NCBI RefSeq assembly: GCF_025836995.1
Contig: NZ_CP107546.1
Location: forward strand, 1,302,001 to 1,366,000
Source of the DNA: Microbacterium sp. M28
GTDB taxonomy: Bacteria > Actinomycetota > Actinomycetes > Actinomycetales > Microbacteriaceae
Length of the DNA stretch: 64,000 nucleotides
Direction: 5' to 3'
Made by a program: the position numbers and the translations under genes. The number at the start of each line of letters is the position of its first letter. The first letter of the stretch is position 1. Below are positions 35,133-43,325 of the stretch, piece by piece. The notes beneath the pieces are model-generated. The model did not search any database. It was not told the DNA's origin and saw only the letters and a list, made by a program, of their open reading frames with translations.

Positions 35133-35659
35133 CCACCCACTACTTCACCGCCACCAGTCTCGACGGATTCATCGCGACGCCGGAGCACTCGCTCGACTGG
35201 CTGCTCAAGCAGGACTTCGACGAGGAAGGGCCGATGGCGTACCCATCGTTCATCGAGACGATAGGCGCCCTGGCGATGGGTGCGTCCACTTACGAGTGGG
35301 TGATGCGCCATGAAGAGGGCCGGTGGGGCTACACGCAGCCGACGTGGGTTTTCACGCACCGTGAACTGGCTGCGCCGGAAACCGGCGAGGTGCGCTTCAC
35401 ACAGGCCGACGTGCGCGAGGTCCATGCGGCGATGCGCGAGGCGGCGGACGGCAAGGATCTCTGGATCGTCGGCGGAGGAGACCTGGCCGGGCAGTTCGCG
35501 GATGCCGGGCTTCTCGACGAGGTCTGGTTGCAGTACGCGCCCGTGACACTCGGCGCGGGGGCGCCCGTGCTGCCGCGATCGCTCGACCTCGAGCTGGTCG
35601 AGTTCGCCCGCAACAGGAACTTCCTGTGCGGCCGGTACCGGGTCCTGTCCGCCGAATAG
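35129..35659 (+). CDS. Dihydrofolate reductase family protein (RibD C-terminal domain)
   Basis: 176 aa. [51 protein letters not shown] and [11 protein letters not shown] fit the RibD_C/DHFR-like fold. It is not the folate-pathway enzyme: folA is at 21.2 kb. Such proteins are small NADPH-dependent reductases of unknown substrate. Overlaps miaA by 4 nt (ATGA). Confidence 0.87.
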   Translation: MTTHYFTATSLDGFIATPEHSLDWLLKQDFDEEGPMAYPSFIETIGALAMGASTYEWVMRHEEGRWGYTQPTWVFTHRELAAPETGEVRFTQADVREVHAAMREAADGKDLWIVGGGDLAGQFADAGLLDEVWLQYAPVTLGAGAPVLPRSLDLELVEFARNRNFLCGRYRVLSAE

Positions 35660-35668
35660 GATCTCGAG
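35657..35668 (+). promoter_or_regulatory. Leaderless-type -10 of the second Nudix gene
   Basis: TAGGAT (35657-35662) overlaps the preceding stop codon; spacer CTCGAG, then GTG at 35669. Confidence 0.45.
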
Positions 35669-36130
35669 GTGGCACACTCCTTTTCACTGATCCCCGCTTC
35701 CTACGTGTTCCTCCGAAAGGGCGGAGACGTCCTCCTTCAGCTGCGGCACAACACCGGATACATGGACGGATGCTGGGTCGCCGGTGCCGCCGGACACGTC
35801 GAGCCGGGGGAGACGGCCAGGCAGGCGGCGGTGCGGGAGGCGCGCGAAGAACTGGGCGTGATCCTCCGGCCCGAGGATCTGACGCTCGCGACGGTCATGC
35901 AGCGCACCGACGGCACGGATGCACCCCGCGAGCAACGCATCGAGTGGTTCTGGACGGCCACCTCCTGGGGAGGAGTGCCGACGATCCAGGAGCCGCACAA
36001 GGCAGCCGCCATTCGCTGGTGGTCGCTGGATGCTCTGCCGGATGAGGTGCCGGACTACGAACTTTCCGTGCTGGCCGGCCTGCGCTCCGGCGGGCTTCCG
36101 CTCGACTCGGCGTTCGGGTTCGACCGTTGA
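35669..36130 (+). CDS. Nudix hydrolase
   Basis: 153 aa, GTG start. The Nudix box is complete: GHVEPGETARQAAVREAREE then LGV (G-x5-E-x7-REVREE-type spacing). Preceded by LLQLRHNTGYMDGCWV, as in MutT-like enzymes that clean up nucleotides. The exact nucleotide is not predictable. The following acetyltransferase starts inside the last codons (TTGA overlap). Confidence 0.88.
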   Translation: MAHSFSLIPASYVFLRKGGDVLLQLRHNTGYMDGCWVAGAAGHVEPGETARQAAVREAREELGVILRPEDLTLATVMQRTDGTDAPREQRIEWFWTATSWGGVPTIQEPHKAAAIRWWSLDALPDEVPDYELSVLAGLRSGGLPLDSAFGFDR

Positions 36131-36546
36131 CGACGATCCGCCCGTTCGAAGGGCCGGATTCGGAAGCGGTCGTGGCTCTCTGGCAAGAGGCTGGGCTCGT
36201 CCGTCCATGGAATGATCCGTACGCCGACATCGAACGCAAGGTGGCCGTGCAACCCGAGCTGTTCCTGGTCGCCGAGGATGCCGATGGGATCGTCGGGTCG
36301 GTGATGGCGGGCTACGACGGACATCGGGGCTGGATCTACTATCTCGCCAGTGCTGCACATCGCCGGGGCGAGGGGATCGGCCGTGCGCTCCTGGCGGAAG
36401 CGGAACAGCGTCTCCTGTCGATGGGCTGCCCGAAGGTGCAGCTCATGGTGCGCAGGGAGAACGACGAAGTCATGGCGTTCTACGACCAGGTCGGATACGA
36501 ACGGTTCGATGTCAGCTTGACCGGGAAGCGCCTGATCTCCGACTGA
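36127..36546 (+). CDS. GNAT acetyltransferase, YpeA-like
   Basis: 139 aa, TTG start overlapping the previous stop. The pattern VALWQEAGLVRPWNDPYADI, FLVAEDADGIVGSVMAGYDG, HRRGEGIGRALLAEAEQRL and CPKVQLMVRRENDEVMAFYD closely follows E. coli YpeA, including the PWNDP and GYDGHRG motifs. Biological substrate unknown. Confidence 0.87.
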   Translation: MTTIRPFEGPDSEAVVALWQEAGLVRPWNDPYADIERKVAVQPELFLVAEDADGIVGSVMAGYDGHRGWIYYLASAAHRRGEGIGRALLAEAEQRLLSMGCPKVQLMVRRENDEVMAFYDQVGYERFDVSLTGKRLISD

Positions 36547-36560
36547 CCGCCGACGGTCAA

Positions 36561-36572
36561 TAGACTGGAGCC
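36561..36572 (+). promoter_or_regulatory. Leaderless-type -10 of dapF
   Basis: TAGACT (36561-36566), spacer GGAGCC, ATG at 36573. Same design as dapA and dapB. Confidence 0.55.
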
Positions 36573-37445
36573 ATGGTCGCATTCACCAAGGGTCACGGCA
36601 CGGGCAACGATTTCGTCATCATCGCCGACCCCGAAGGCGAACTCGAGTTGACCCCCGAGCAGGTCGCCGCGATCTGCGACCGGCATTTCGGGATCGGTGC
36701 CGACGGAGTGCTGCGCGTCGTGCGATCGAACGCCATCGCCGAGGGTGCGGCATCCCTGGCCGAGGAGCCCGCAGCCGAGTGGTTCATGGACTACCGCAAC
36801 GCGGACGGTTCGATCGCGGAGATGTGCGGCAACGGCATCCGGGTGTTCGCGCACTACCTGGTGCGCGCGGGGCTCGCGACCATCGAGCCCGGCTCGACGC
36901 TGCCGATCGGCACGCGCGCCGGCGTGCGCGATGTCACGCGCAGCGAGACCGGCTATCAGGTGGATCTCGGCCGCTGGAAGCTGACGGGAGCCGATCCGCT
37001 GGTGCGTGCCCGCGGGCTCGATGTCGCGCGTCCCAGCACCGGGATCGATGTCGGCAATCCGCACGTCGTCGTAGCGCTCGCCTCCGATCAGGAGCTCTCC
37101 AGTCTCGAACTCGAGTACGCGCCCATCCTCGATCCTCAGCTGCCCGCGGGGGCGAACATCGAGTTCGTCGTGCCGGGAGAGCCGCTGGTGCGCGACGGCA
37201 TCGGTCACGTCTCGATGCGCGTCTTCGAACGCGGCGTCGGGGAGACGCTCAGCTGCGGCACGGGTGTCGCCGCCACGGCTCTCGCCGTCCGATACTGGGC
37301 GGGCGACCGTGCGCCGGACAACTGGCGCGTCGAGGTGCCAGGCGGAACGCTCGGCGTCCGGATGTTCCCGGCCGAGGACGGGGAGCACGTCGCGCTCTCC
37401 GGGCCCGCGCAGCTCGTGTTCCGAGGCGAGATCGACCTGGTCTGA
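36573..37445 (+). CDS. dapF: Diaminopimelate epimerase
   Basis: 290 aa. N-terminal [14 protein letters not shown], the first catalytic Cys C85 in [14 protein letters not shown], and the second in [15 protein letters not shown]. It interconverts LL- and meso-diaminopimelate for peptidoglycan and lysine. Third dap gene of the window, again with a leaderless-type start. A HAD phosphatase follows after 13 nt. Confidence 0.96.
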   Translation: MVAFTKGHGTGNDFVIIADPEGELELTPEQVAAICDRHFGIGADGVLRVVRSNAIAEGAASLAEEPAAEWFMDYRNADGSIAEMCGNGIRVFAHYLVRAGLATIEPGSTLPIGTRAGVRDVTRSETGYQVDLGRWKLTGADPLVRARGLDVARPSTGIDVGNPHVVVALASDQELSSLELEYAPILDPQLPAGANIEFVVPGEPLVRDGIGHVSMRVFERGVGETLSCGTGVAATALAVRYWAGDRAPDNWRVEVPGGTLGVRMFPAEDGEHVALSGPAQLVFRGEIDLV

Positions 37446-37458
37446 GAGCGGCGTCGGC

Positions 37459-38118
37459 GTGGGTCCGGTCGAGCTGGTGATCTTCGACTGCGACGGAGTG
37501 CTCGTCGACAGCGAGAAGCTCGCTGTCCGGGTCGATCGGCACGTGCTGTCGGAACTCGGATGGGACCTCACCGAAACCGAGATCGTGCACCGTTTCGTCG
37601 GCCGGTCGGCTGCGCACTTCCGCCAGGAGGTCGAGGCACATCTGGGCCGGCCTCTCGCGGACGACTGGGAGACGCCGTATCAGGCTCTGTACGACGAGAC
37701 CTTCGAGCGGGACCTGGAACCGGTGGACGGGATCGTCTCGGCGCTCGAGCGCATCGTGGCGGCGGCAGCCACGTGCGTCGCATCCAGCGGCTCGCACGCG
37801 AAGATCCGCCGAAGTCTGGGGCTGACGGGCCTGCTGCGCCGCTTCGACGACCGCATTTTCAGCGCCTCTGATGTCGCAGAAGGCAAGCCGGCGCCAGACC
37901 TGTTCCTGCATGCCGCGGCTCGCATGGGAGTGCCGCCCGACCGGTGCGTCGTCATCGAGGACAGCCGATTCGGCGTCGCGGCCGCACGAGCGGCCGGGAT
38001 GCGCGCGTTCGGCTACTCGGGTGGTCTCACGCCGGCGGAATGGCTCGAGGGCGAGAACACCACGGTTTTCGACGACATGGAACGCCTGCCCGAACTGCTC
38101 GGACTGTCGACGAGATAG
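37459..38118 (+). CDS. HAD superfamily phosphatase (beta-phosphoglucomutase-like subfamily)
   Basis: 219 aa, GTG start. Motif I LVIFDCDGVLVDSEKL (D12 nucleophile, D14), motif II in VASSGSHAKI, Lys of motif III in AEGKPAPDLFLHAA, and motif IV CVVIEDSRFGVAAA. The helical cap sits between motifs I and II. Sugar phosphates are the common substrates of this class; the exact one is unknown. Starts 13 nt after dapF and is likely co-transcribed. Confidence 0.88.
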   Translation: MGPVELVIFDCDGVLVDSEKLAVRVDRHVLSELGWDLTETEIVHRFVGRSAAHFRQEVEAHLGRPLADDWETPYQALYDETFERDLEPVDGIVSALERIVAAAATCVASSGSHAKIRRSLGLTGLLRRFDDRIFSASDVAEGKPAPDLFLHAAARMGVPPDRCVVIEDSRFGVAAARAAGMRAFGYSGGLTPAEWLEGENTTVFDDMERLPELLGLSTR

Positions 38119-38122
38119 TGGA

Positions 38123-38764
38123 TCACGCCACGTCGATCGGCTCCGTCGGCGGCGTGCCGTGCTTGCGCACTTTGAGAACGCGGTAGCCCTTGCCGGTGGC
38201 CGTGCGGAACACGCTGTACCCGGGCTGGAACGTCGCGGCCATCCAGCGCTGCAGGGAGTCGGCGCCCAGGTTGCGCTGCACGACCAGCCATGCGTCACTG
38301 CGTTCGTCGAGACGGGGGATCCACTGCTCGAGCATGTCGTGCAGGATGTCCTTGCCGACCCGGATGGGTGGATTCGACCGGATCGTGCGGAAGGTCACGT
38401 CGGCGGGAACATCCTCGGGGCGCACCGCGTTGATGTTATCGAGGCCCAAGGCGTCGGCGTTGCGTCGCACGAGATCGAGCGCCCGCTCGTTCACGTCGAC
38501 GGCCCACACGGTGGCGTGCGGGGCCAGCATCGCCATCGTGAGGCTGATCGGACCCCATCCGGCTCCGAGGTCGAGAAAATCCCCACCGGGCGGAACAGGT
38601 GGCATGTTGGCGAAGAGGACTGCAGTGCCGGCATCCAGCCGCTCGGGGCTGAAAACACCCCCAGCTGTCGTCACCGTGACCGGCCGACCGGCCAGTGTCA
38701 CATCGATGGTGCGCAGATTCTCGGGGCTTGCCGGGGCCGCAGTGAAGTAGTGGTCGGACCCCAT
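38123..38764 (-). CDS. Class I SAM-dependent methyltransferase (RsmC/RlmG-like)
   Basis: 213 aa. SAM motif FLDLGAGWGPISLTMAML, then VWAVDVNERALDLVRRNA, and the catalytic NPPIRVGKDILHDML: NPP[IF] is the guanine/adenine N-methyltransferase signature of the RsmC/RlmG family. It probably methylates rRNA. Only one methyltransferase domain is present, as in many Gram-positive members. Converges on the HAD gene and is divergent from hflX. Confidence 0.9.
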   Translation of the reverse strand: MGSDHYFTAAPASPENLRTIDVTLAGRPVTVTTAGGVFSPERLDAGTAVLFANMPPVPPGGDFLDLGAGWGPISLTMAMLAPHATVWAVDVNERALDLVRRNADALGLDNINAVRPEDVPADVTFRTIRSNPPIRVGKDILHDMLEQWIPRLDERSDAWLVVQRNLGADSLQRWMAATFQPGYSVFRTATGKGYRVLKVRKHGTPPTEPIDVA

Positions 38765-38777
38765 AGAGGCGAGCGTA
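38765..38777 (-). promoter_or_regulatory. Leaderless-type -10 of the methyltransferase gene
   Basis: TACGCT (38772-38777, minus strand), 7-nt spacer CGCCTCT, ATG at 38764. Confidence 0.45.
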
Positions 38778-38835
38778 CCGGACAGTGGGGGTTAAGGTTA
38801 AGGCGCTCCACGCGAGAAACAGAGAACAGGGACGG

Positions 38836-40347
38836 ATGACGGAAACCACGAACGACAAGCGCACCGACGAGACGGTCGAGCGCATCCTGGCGAACGCCGA
38901 ACAGCGCACTGAAGCGCACGTGTTCGGAGCCGCCCAGGCGATCCAGGATGCCGCGACGGCGACCCACACCGACGCCGACGGCGCCCAGTGGGACCTCGAC
39001 GACCGCCACGCACTGCGTCGCGTCGCCGGGCTCTCCACCGAACTCGAGGACGTCACGGAAGTCGAGTATCGGCAGCTGCGGCTCGAGAACGTCGTGCTGG
39101 TCGGCGTGTACCCGCAGGGTGCTCAGGAGGACGCGGAGAACTCGTTGCGCGAGCTGGCCGCCCTTTCGGAGACGGCTGGCGCCGTCGTGCTCGACGGCCT
39201 GCTGCAGCGCCGGCCGCACCCGGACCCCGCGACGTACATCGGTCGCGGAAAGGCTCAGGAGCTGAAGGACATCGTCGCGGCGACGGGTGCGGACACCGTG
39301 ATCGCCGACACCGAACTCGCCCCCAGCCAGCGGCGAGCCCTCGAAGACGTCGTGAAGGTCAAGGTCATCGACCGCACCACCGTGATCCTCGACATCTTCA
39401 GCCAGCACGCCAAGAGCCGCGAGGGCAAGGCGCAGGTCGAGCTCGCACAGCTCGAGTATCTGCTTCCCCGTCTGCGAGGCTGGGGCGACTCGATGAGCCG
39501 CCAGGCCGGTGGTCAGGTCGGTGCCGGCGGCGCCGGAATGGGCTCGCGCGGCCCAGGTGAGACGAAGATCGAGCTGGACCGCCGTCGCATCCGCACGAAG
39601 ATGGCGCTGCTGCGCCGTCAGATCCGGGACTTCAAGCCGGCTCGTGAGGCCAAGCGCGCCGAGCGCAAGCGCAACACGATTCCGTCGGTCGCGATCGCCG
39701 GCTACACGAACGCCGGCAAATCGAGCCTGCTGAACGCGCTCACCAACGCGGGCGTGCTCGTCGAGAATGCGCTGTTCGCGACGCTGGACGCCACGGTGCG
39801 CCGCACCGAGACCGCGGACGGGCGCGTGTTCACGTTGACCGACACGGTCGGGTTCGTCCGCAACCTGCCTCACCAGCTCGTCGAGGCGTTCCGCTCGACG
39901 CTGGAGGAGGTCGGCGAAGCGGATGTCGTACTCCACGTCGTCGACGGCTCCCATCCGGATCCTGCGGGTCAGCTGCAGACCGTCCGTGATGTCCTGGGCG
40001 ATGTCGGCGTACGCGACATGCCGGAGATCGTGGTCTTCAACAAGGCCGATCTGATCGACGAGGACGAGCGACTGGTGCTGCGCGGCCTCGTGCCGAGCGC
40101 GCACTTCGTGTCATCGCGTTCCGGCGAGGGGATCGCCGAGCTCCGTGAAGCCGTCGAGGAGGCGCTGCCGAAGCCGGCGATCGAGATCCACGCGCTGGTG
40201 CCCTACGACCGGGGCGACCTCGTCGCCGCAATCCACGAGACGGGGATGCTGCTGTCCTCGGAGCACGGCGAGCACGGTACGAGCGTGCACGCGCGCGTCT
40301 CCGAGCGGCTGGCGGCCGAGCTCGCACCGTTCGCCGAGACGCACTGA
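38836..40347 (+). CDS. hflX: GTPase HflX
   Basis: 503 aa. N-terminal HflX domain (TYIGRGKAQELKD; LAPSQRRALEDVVKVKVIDR), a Gly/Ser linker rich in GAGGAGMGSRGPGETK, then the GTPase: G1 GYTNAGKSSLLNAL, G3 DTVGFVRNLPHQLVEAFRST, G4 NKAD. HflX binds the 50S subunit and rescues or splits stalled ribosomes. Start at MTETTNDKR; the in-frame upstream ATG (38785) adds 17 residues, and the ribosome-binding site is weak for both. The first ~70 residues are longer than in E. coli. Confidence 0.94.
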   Translation: MTETTNDKRTDETVERILANAEQRTEAHVFGAAQAIQDAATATHTDADGAQWDLDDRHALRRVAGLSTELEDVTEVEYRQLRLENVVLVGVYPQGAQEDAENSLRELAALSETAGAVVLDGLLQRRPHPDPATYIGRGKAQELKDIVAATGADTVIADTELAPSQRRALEDVVKVKVIDRTTVILDIFSQHAKSREGKAQVELAQLEYLLPRLRGWGDSMSRQAGGQVGAGGAGMGSRGPGETKIELDRRRIRTKMALLRRQIRDFKPAREAKRAERKRNTIPSVAIAGYTNAGKSSLLNALTNAGVLVENALFATLDATVRRTETADGRVFTLTDTVGFVRNLPHQLVEAFRSTLEEVGEADVVLHVVDGSHPDPAGQLQTVRDVLGDVGVRDMPEIVVFNKADLIDEDERLVLRGLVPSAHFVSSRSGEGIAELREAVEEALPKPAIEIHALVPYDRGDLVAAIHETGMLLSSEHGEHGTSVHARVSERLAAELAPFAETH

Positions 40348-40349
40348 CG

Positions 40350-40386
40350 GTTGATCGGGCGTGAGCACGGCTCACGCCCGATCAAC
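40350..40386. terminator. Bidirectional terminator between hflX and the SIMPL gene
   Basis: A 16-bp perfect stem, 40350-40365 and 40371-40386, with loop CACGG. It starts 2 nt after the hflX stop and overlaps the stop codon of the convergent SIMPL gene. Confidence 0.85.
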
Positions 40387-41047
40387 TCGCGCTGAAGCGC
40401 GCTTCGACGGTGGCTGAGACGACGATCTCGTCCGGTTCGTATTCCATCGAAGGCCCGGCATCCGCCGCCGCGAAGGCCGCACCCCGCGCCTTGAACTCGG
40501 TGACCTGCGGGGGTTGCTGGCCGCTCGAGATCAATCCGACATCGGCGATCTCGATCGGCACGACGCTCGAGCGTCCCAGCGCGCCGGCATACGCCTCGGC
40601 GCGTGTCACGGCGACGCCGACCGCATCGGCCGCCACCTCCCGCTCGACCCGCGCCCGTGTCTCGGGGGTGAGGTGCCAGTCGACCCAGCCGATCTCCAGA
40701 CCCTCCCAGGCCGAGATCTCGGACACCCAGATCGACAGCTCGGATGCCTCGCTGAAAGTCGCGGTGAAGTCGACCGTGGCGTAGTAGACGGGGGAGAGGC
40801 GCTTGCCCTCCGCATTCCACGGGCGCTCGGCGCGGACGGACAGACGTTTGCTGCTCCACTCGACGATCGTGGCGGCATCCGCTCGTGCGACCAGGCCCGC
40901 GCGCAGCGGCTCGGAGAGCTGCAGCGCGTGCTCGACGACCGTGGCGCGCTCCGCCCCTTCGGCGCGCACGGAGACTCGGATCGTGGCGCGCTCCGGTGCG
41001 ATGCGTTCTTCGCTCTGGCCGCGCACGGTGATGGTGACGTCGCTCAT
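40382..41047 (-). CDS. SIMPL domain (DUF541) protein
   Basis: 221 aa. MSDVTITVRGQSEERIAPER begins the SIMPL domain; later LSPVYYATVDFTATF and AVTRAEAYAGALGRSSVVPI fit the family. Unlike many SIMPL proteins (for example E. coli YggE), there is no signal peptide, so it is cytosolic. Function unknown; YggE is linked to oxidative-stress resistance. Ends inside a bidirectional terminator. Confidence 0.88.
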   Translation of the reverse strand: MSDVTITVRGQSEERIAPERATIRVSVRAEGAERATVVEHALQLSEPLRAGLVARADAATIVEWSSKRLSVRAERPWNAEGKRLSPVYYATVDFTATFSEASELSIWVSEISAWEGLEIGWVDWHLTPETRARVEREVAADAVGVAVTRAEAYAGALGRSSVVPIEIADVGLISSGQQPPQVTEFKARGAAFAAADAGPSMEYEPDEIVVSATVEARFSAS

Positions 41048-41059
41048 GCGATGACTCTA
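41048..41059 (-). promoter_or_regulatory. Leaderless-type -10 of the SIMPL gene
   Basis: TAGAGT (41054-41059, minus strand), spacer CATCGC, ATG at 41047. Confidence 0.45.
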
Positions 41060-41098
41060 CGCGAGCGGCCGGGAATGGCGTGGTGCTCGAATGCGTTG

Positions 41099-41104
41099 TA
41101 GTCT
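41099..41104 (+). promoter_or_regulatory. Likely -10 of ssrA
   Basis: TAGTCT about 75 nt before the mature tmRNA 5' end, implying a 5' precursor of ~68 nt removed by RNase P. The -35 is weak. Confidence 0.35.
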
Positions 41105-41178
41105 GAGATGCTCGGGTGCTCCGGCATCCGGCTGACAATTCCACAGAGCGACAGCGGTCCCTTCGCAAGAAGGACCAC

Positions 41179-41547
41179 GGGGCTGATCGGTTTCGACAGC
41201 GCCTGTGAATCCACGAGAAGCGGGCCGAGGATGCAGGGTTATCTCGTGAACGCTCCCTGCAAAACAATAGTTGCCGAAACAAAGCGCAACGACTTCGCCC
41301 TCGCTGCATAAGCGAGCCCGATAGTCCGTCAGGCCGTATGTGATTCCGATACGGATCCTGGCGTCATCTAGGAATCTTGCTGCGTGATGGCGTCTGGACG
41401 TCACGCGGGACTCTTCCCAGGCTGGGCTTGTCGACTTAGGTGTCTGTGACAAAGGTCGGAGCCGAGTAGAACGTCTGCACAGACTGCGCCCGGAGAAGGC
41501 GTGGAGACTCAGCGTTGGACGGGGGTTCGATTCCCCCCAGCTCCACC
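41179..41547 (+). ncRNA. ssrA: Transfer-messenger RNA
   Basis: 369 nt. The 5' end GGGGCTG pairs with CAGCTCC at the 3' end; GGTTCGATTCC is the T-loop. The tag reading frame runs 41274-41312 and encodes AETKRNDFALAA then TAA. The LAA end is the standard Clp degron. The final CCA is not fully encoded (ACC then G), so it would be completed after processing. It frees stalled ribosomes. A strong terminator follows. No integrated element is attached to its 3' end. Confidence 0.95.
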
Positions 41548-41563
41548 GAACCGCTGTCGCGAA

Positions 41564-41612
41564 CGAAGAGGCCCGCCTCCGCCGGTGATTACCGGGGAGG
41601 CGGGCCTCTTCG
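41564..41612. terminator. Terminator between ssrA and the convergent lipoprotein gene
   Basis: A 17-bp perfect stem (41564-41580 and 41596-41612); its loop contains a second small hairpin CCGGT-GATT-ACCGG. It can serve both strands. Confidence 0.85.
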
Positions 41613-41636
41613 TCTCTGATCGGGGCACCGCCGTGA

Positions 41637-42200
41637 TCAGGGGCGATCGATCAGGATCAGACTCTGCTTGGTGTCGGCGAACTTCACCCAGCCGTCGCCG
41701 AACTGATACGTCATGCCGTAGCCGTTCTCGTCGGTCTGGAAGGCCGACTCCGCGGGCTCGGTGAAGTACAGGGCGCCGTCCTCGTTCTCGCGCTGCCAGC
41801 CCTGGGACAGCAGCTCGCTCTGGATCGCGGTCGCCTGATCGGGAGCCAGTTCACCCCAGGCGAAGAACTGGACCTGGTCGGAGACTTCCTGCCACGCGGC
41901 CCAGGTGCACTGGATGCCGCTCTCGATCACGGTCTCGCCGACGCGGAACTCGCTCTGCTTGGGGCTCCAGCCGAGGTTCGAGAGCGTGCTGACGTAGTCG
42001 GGCGTGATCAGCGTCTCGCAGGTCGGAGCCTCGGCGGGCTCCGGATCCGCGGTGGGCTCCTCCGCCACGGGGGCGCTGGTCTGGACGGCCGACGGCGTGG
42101 CGGTCGGAGTACGCGCCGGGGCCGGCTCCTGCGCGCATGCCGCGAGGGACACGGCCAGCAGCAGGGCGATGGCAGCGGCGAGGGGGATGCGGGGGATCAT
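41637..42200 (-). CDS. Putative lipoprotein of unknown function
   Basis: 187 aa. Signal peptide with lipobox AVSLAAC (Cys at residue ~21), then a Pro/Thr/Ala/Glu-rich linker of ~40 residues and a globular domain containing CETLITPDYVSTLSNLGW, IQCTWAAW and YQFGDGWVKFAD. Two Cys (CETL and CTWA) may form a disulfide. I do not recognise a named family; similar small actinobacterial lipoproteins are common. The ATG at 42200 has AAGG 6 nt before it; a GTG one codon upstream is also possible. Confidence 0.75.
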   Translation of the reverse strand: MIPRIPLAAAIALLLAVSLAACAQEPAPARTPTATPSAVQTSAPVAEEPTADPEPAEAPTCETLITPDYVSTLSNLGWSPKQSEFRVGETVIESGIQCTWAAWQEVSDQVQFFAWGELAPDQATAIQSELLSQGWQRENEDGALYFTEPAESAFQTDENGYGMTYQFGDGWVKFADTKQSLILIDRP

Positions 42201-42222
42201 CACGGGCCTTGTCGAGTCGGCG

Positions 42223-43026
42223 TCAGTCGGACGGGTGCAGCAGTTCGAGGAAGGCGTCGTGGAGCACGCCGTTGGTCGCGAGCGCCGAGAGCGCCGACAG
42301 GGTCTCGACGCCGTCGTACGACGTCATGCGGCCGCCCGCCTCGCGGACAATCGGCACGGCTGCGGCGATGTCGTACTCCTTCACGTCGAACTCGGCGACC
42401 ATGTCGATGCGTCCTTCGGCCAGCAGCATGTACGCGTAGATGTCGCCGTAGGCGCGGTCGCGCCAGACCCGCTCGGCGAGGCGCGTGAGGTCATCGAGCT
42501 TGCCGGCATCTGCCCACTGCGCGATGCTCTGGAAGCTCACGCTGGCGTCCTCGAGGTCGTCGACGGAGGAGACGCGCAGCGCCCGGGGGGCCTCGGGGGT
42601 CCCGGTCCACGACCCCAGTCCGGATGCCGCCCACCAGCGGCGACCGAGCGCCGGCATGCTGACGACCCCGACCTGCGGCACGCCGTCGATCGCGAGTGCG
42701 ATCATGGTGCCCCACAGGGGGACGCCGCGGAGGAAGTTCGCGGTGCCGTCGATCGGGTCGATGATCCACTGCCGGTGCGCGGAGCCTTCCGTTCCGTACT
42801 CCTCGCCGAGGATGCCGTCAGCAGGGCGCTCGGCCGCGAGAACGGCGCGGATGGCGCGCTCGGTCGCCAGGTCCGCGTCCGTCACATGGGAGCGGTCGGC
42901 CTTGCGGGAGACCTCGAGGTCGGCGGCGTCGAAACGCGGCAACGACTGCTCGTCGGCGGCCTGTGCGAGGCGGAGGGCGAGGTCGAGATCGCCTCGGAGA
43001 TCGGCGGCGGAAGCGGAGTCGGTCAC
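42223..43026 (-). CDS. hisN: Histidinol-phosphatase, inositol-monophosphatase family
   Basis: 267 aa, GTG start. Metal-binding motifs: EEYGTEG (Glu), WIIDPIDGTANFLRGVPLW (Asp-Pro-Ile-Asp-Gly-Thr) and the C-terminal VKEYDIAAAVPIVREAGG. Actinobacterial members with this pattern include HisN, which removes phosphate from histidinol phosphate. Inositol or other sugar-phosphate phosphatase activity cannot be ruled out, since no other his gene is nearby. Confidence 0.85.
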   Translation of the reverse strand: MTDSASAADLRGDLDLALRLAQAADEQSLPRFDAADLEVSRKADRSHVTDADLATERAIRAVLAAERPADGILGEEYGTEGSAHRQWIIDPIDGTANFLRGVPLWGTMIALAIDGVPQVGVVSMPALGRRWWAASGLGSWTGTPEAPRALRVSSVDDLEDASVSFQSIAQWADAGKLDDLTRLAERVWRDRAYGDIYAYMLLAEGRIDMVAEFDVKEYDIAAAVPIVREAGGRMTSYDGVETLSALSALATNGVLHDAFLELLHPSD

Positions 43027-43038
43027 CCCATCAGAATA
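43027..43038 (-). promoter_or_regulatory. Leaderless-type -10 of hisN
   Basis: TATTCT (43033-43038, minus strand), spacer GATGGG, GTG at 43026. Confidence 0.5.
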
Positions 43039-43167
43039 GTCGTCAGGGTGCGGTCGCCCCCGGTGCGAAGACCCTCTTCACAGCCTCTCCCTAGCCATGC
43101 CGCCCTCGATTTCATTTGCGGCCGACAACCTGGTAACGTAATTCCTCGGCCGGGGAAGACCGGCAAC

Positions 43168-43240
43168 GCACCTCTAGCTCAATCGGCAGAGCAACTGACT
43201 CTTAATCAGTGGGTTCTGGGTTCAAGTCCCAGGGGGTGCA
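43168..43240 (+). tRNA. tRNA-Lys (anticodon CUU)
   Basis: 73 nt. Acceptor GCACCTC pairs with GGGGTGC; D-arm AGCTCAATCGGCAGAGCA; anticodon stem-loop CTGACTCTTAATCAG with CTT at the centre; T-arm GGGTTCAAGTCCC; discriminator A. The 3' CCA is not encoded. CUU is the expected lysine anticodon for a genome that uses mainly AAG. Confidence 0.97.
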
Positions 43241-43246
43241 CGGATC

Positions 43247-43284
43247 AGCTCCAGAAGACTCTCGCCAGTCGTCTGGGGCTTTTC
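43247..43284 (+). terminator. Terminator after tRNA-Lys
   Basis: AGCTCCAGAAGACT (43247-43260) pairs, with one mismatch and one G-U, with AGTCGTCTGGGGCT (43267-43280), followed by TTTTC. One of the few hairpins here with a T-tail. Confidence 0.8.
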
Positions 43285-43325
43285 TGCTCTATCCGGGTTT
43301 CGCCGACGACGGCGGGAGGTGCTCG

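Noticed and set aside
41179..41636. Genomic island integrated at the ssrA 3' end
   Set aside because: No integrase, no direct repeat of the tmRNA 3' end and no compositional change follow; a terminator and a normal gene come next.
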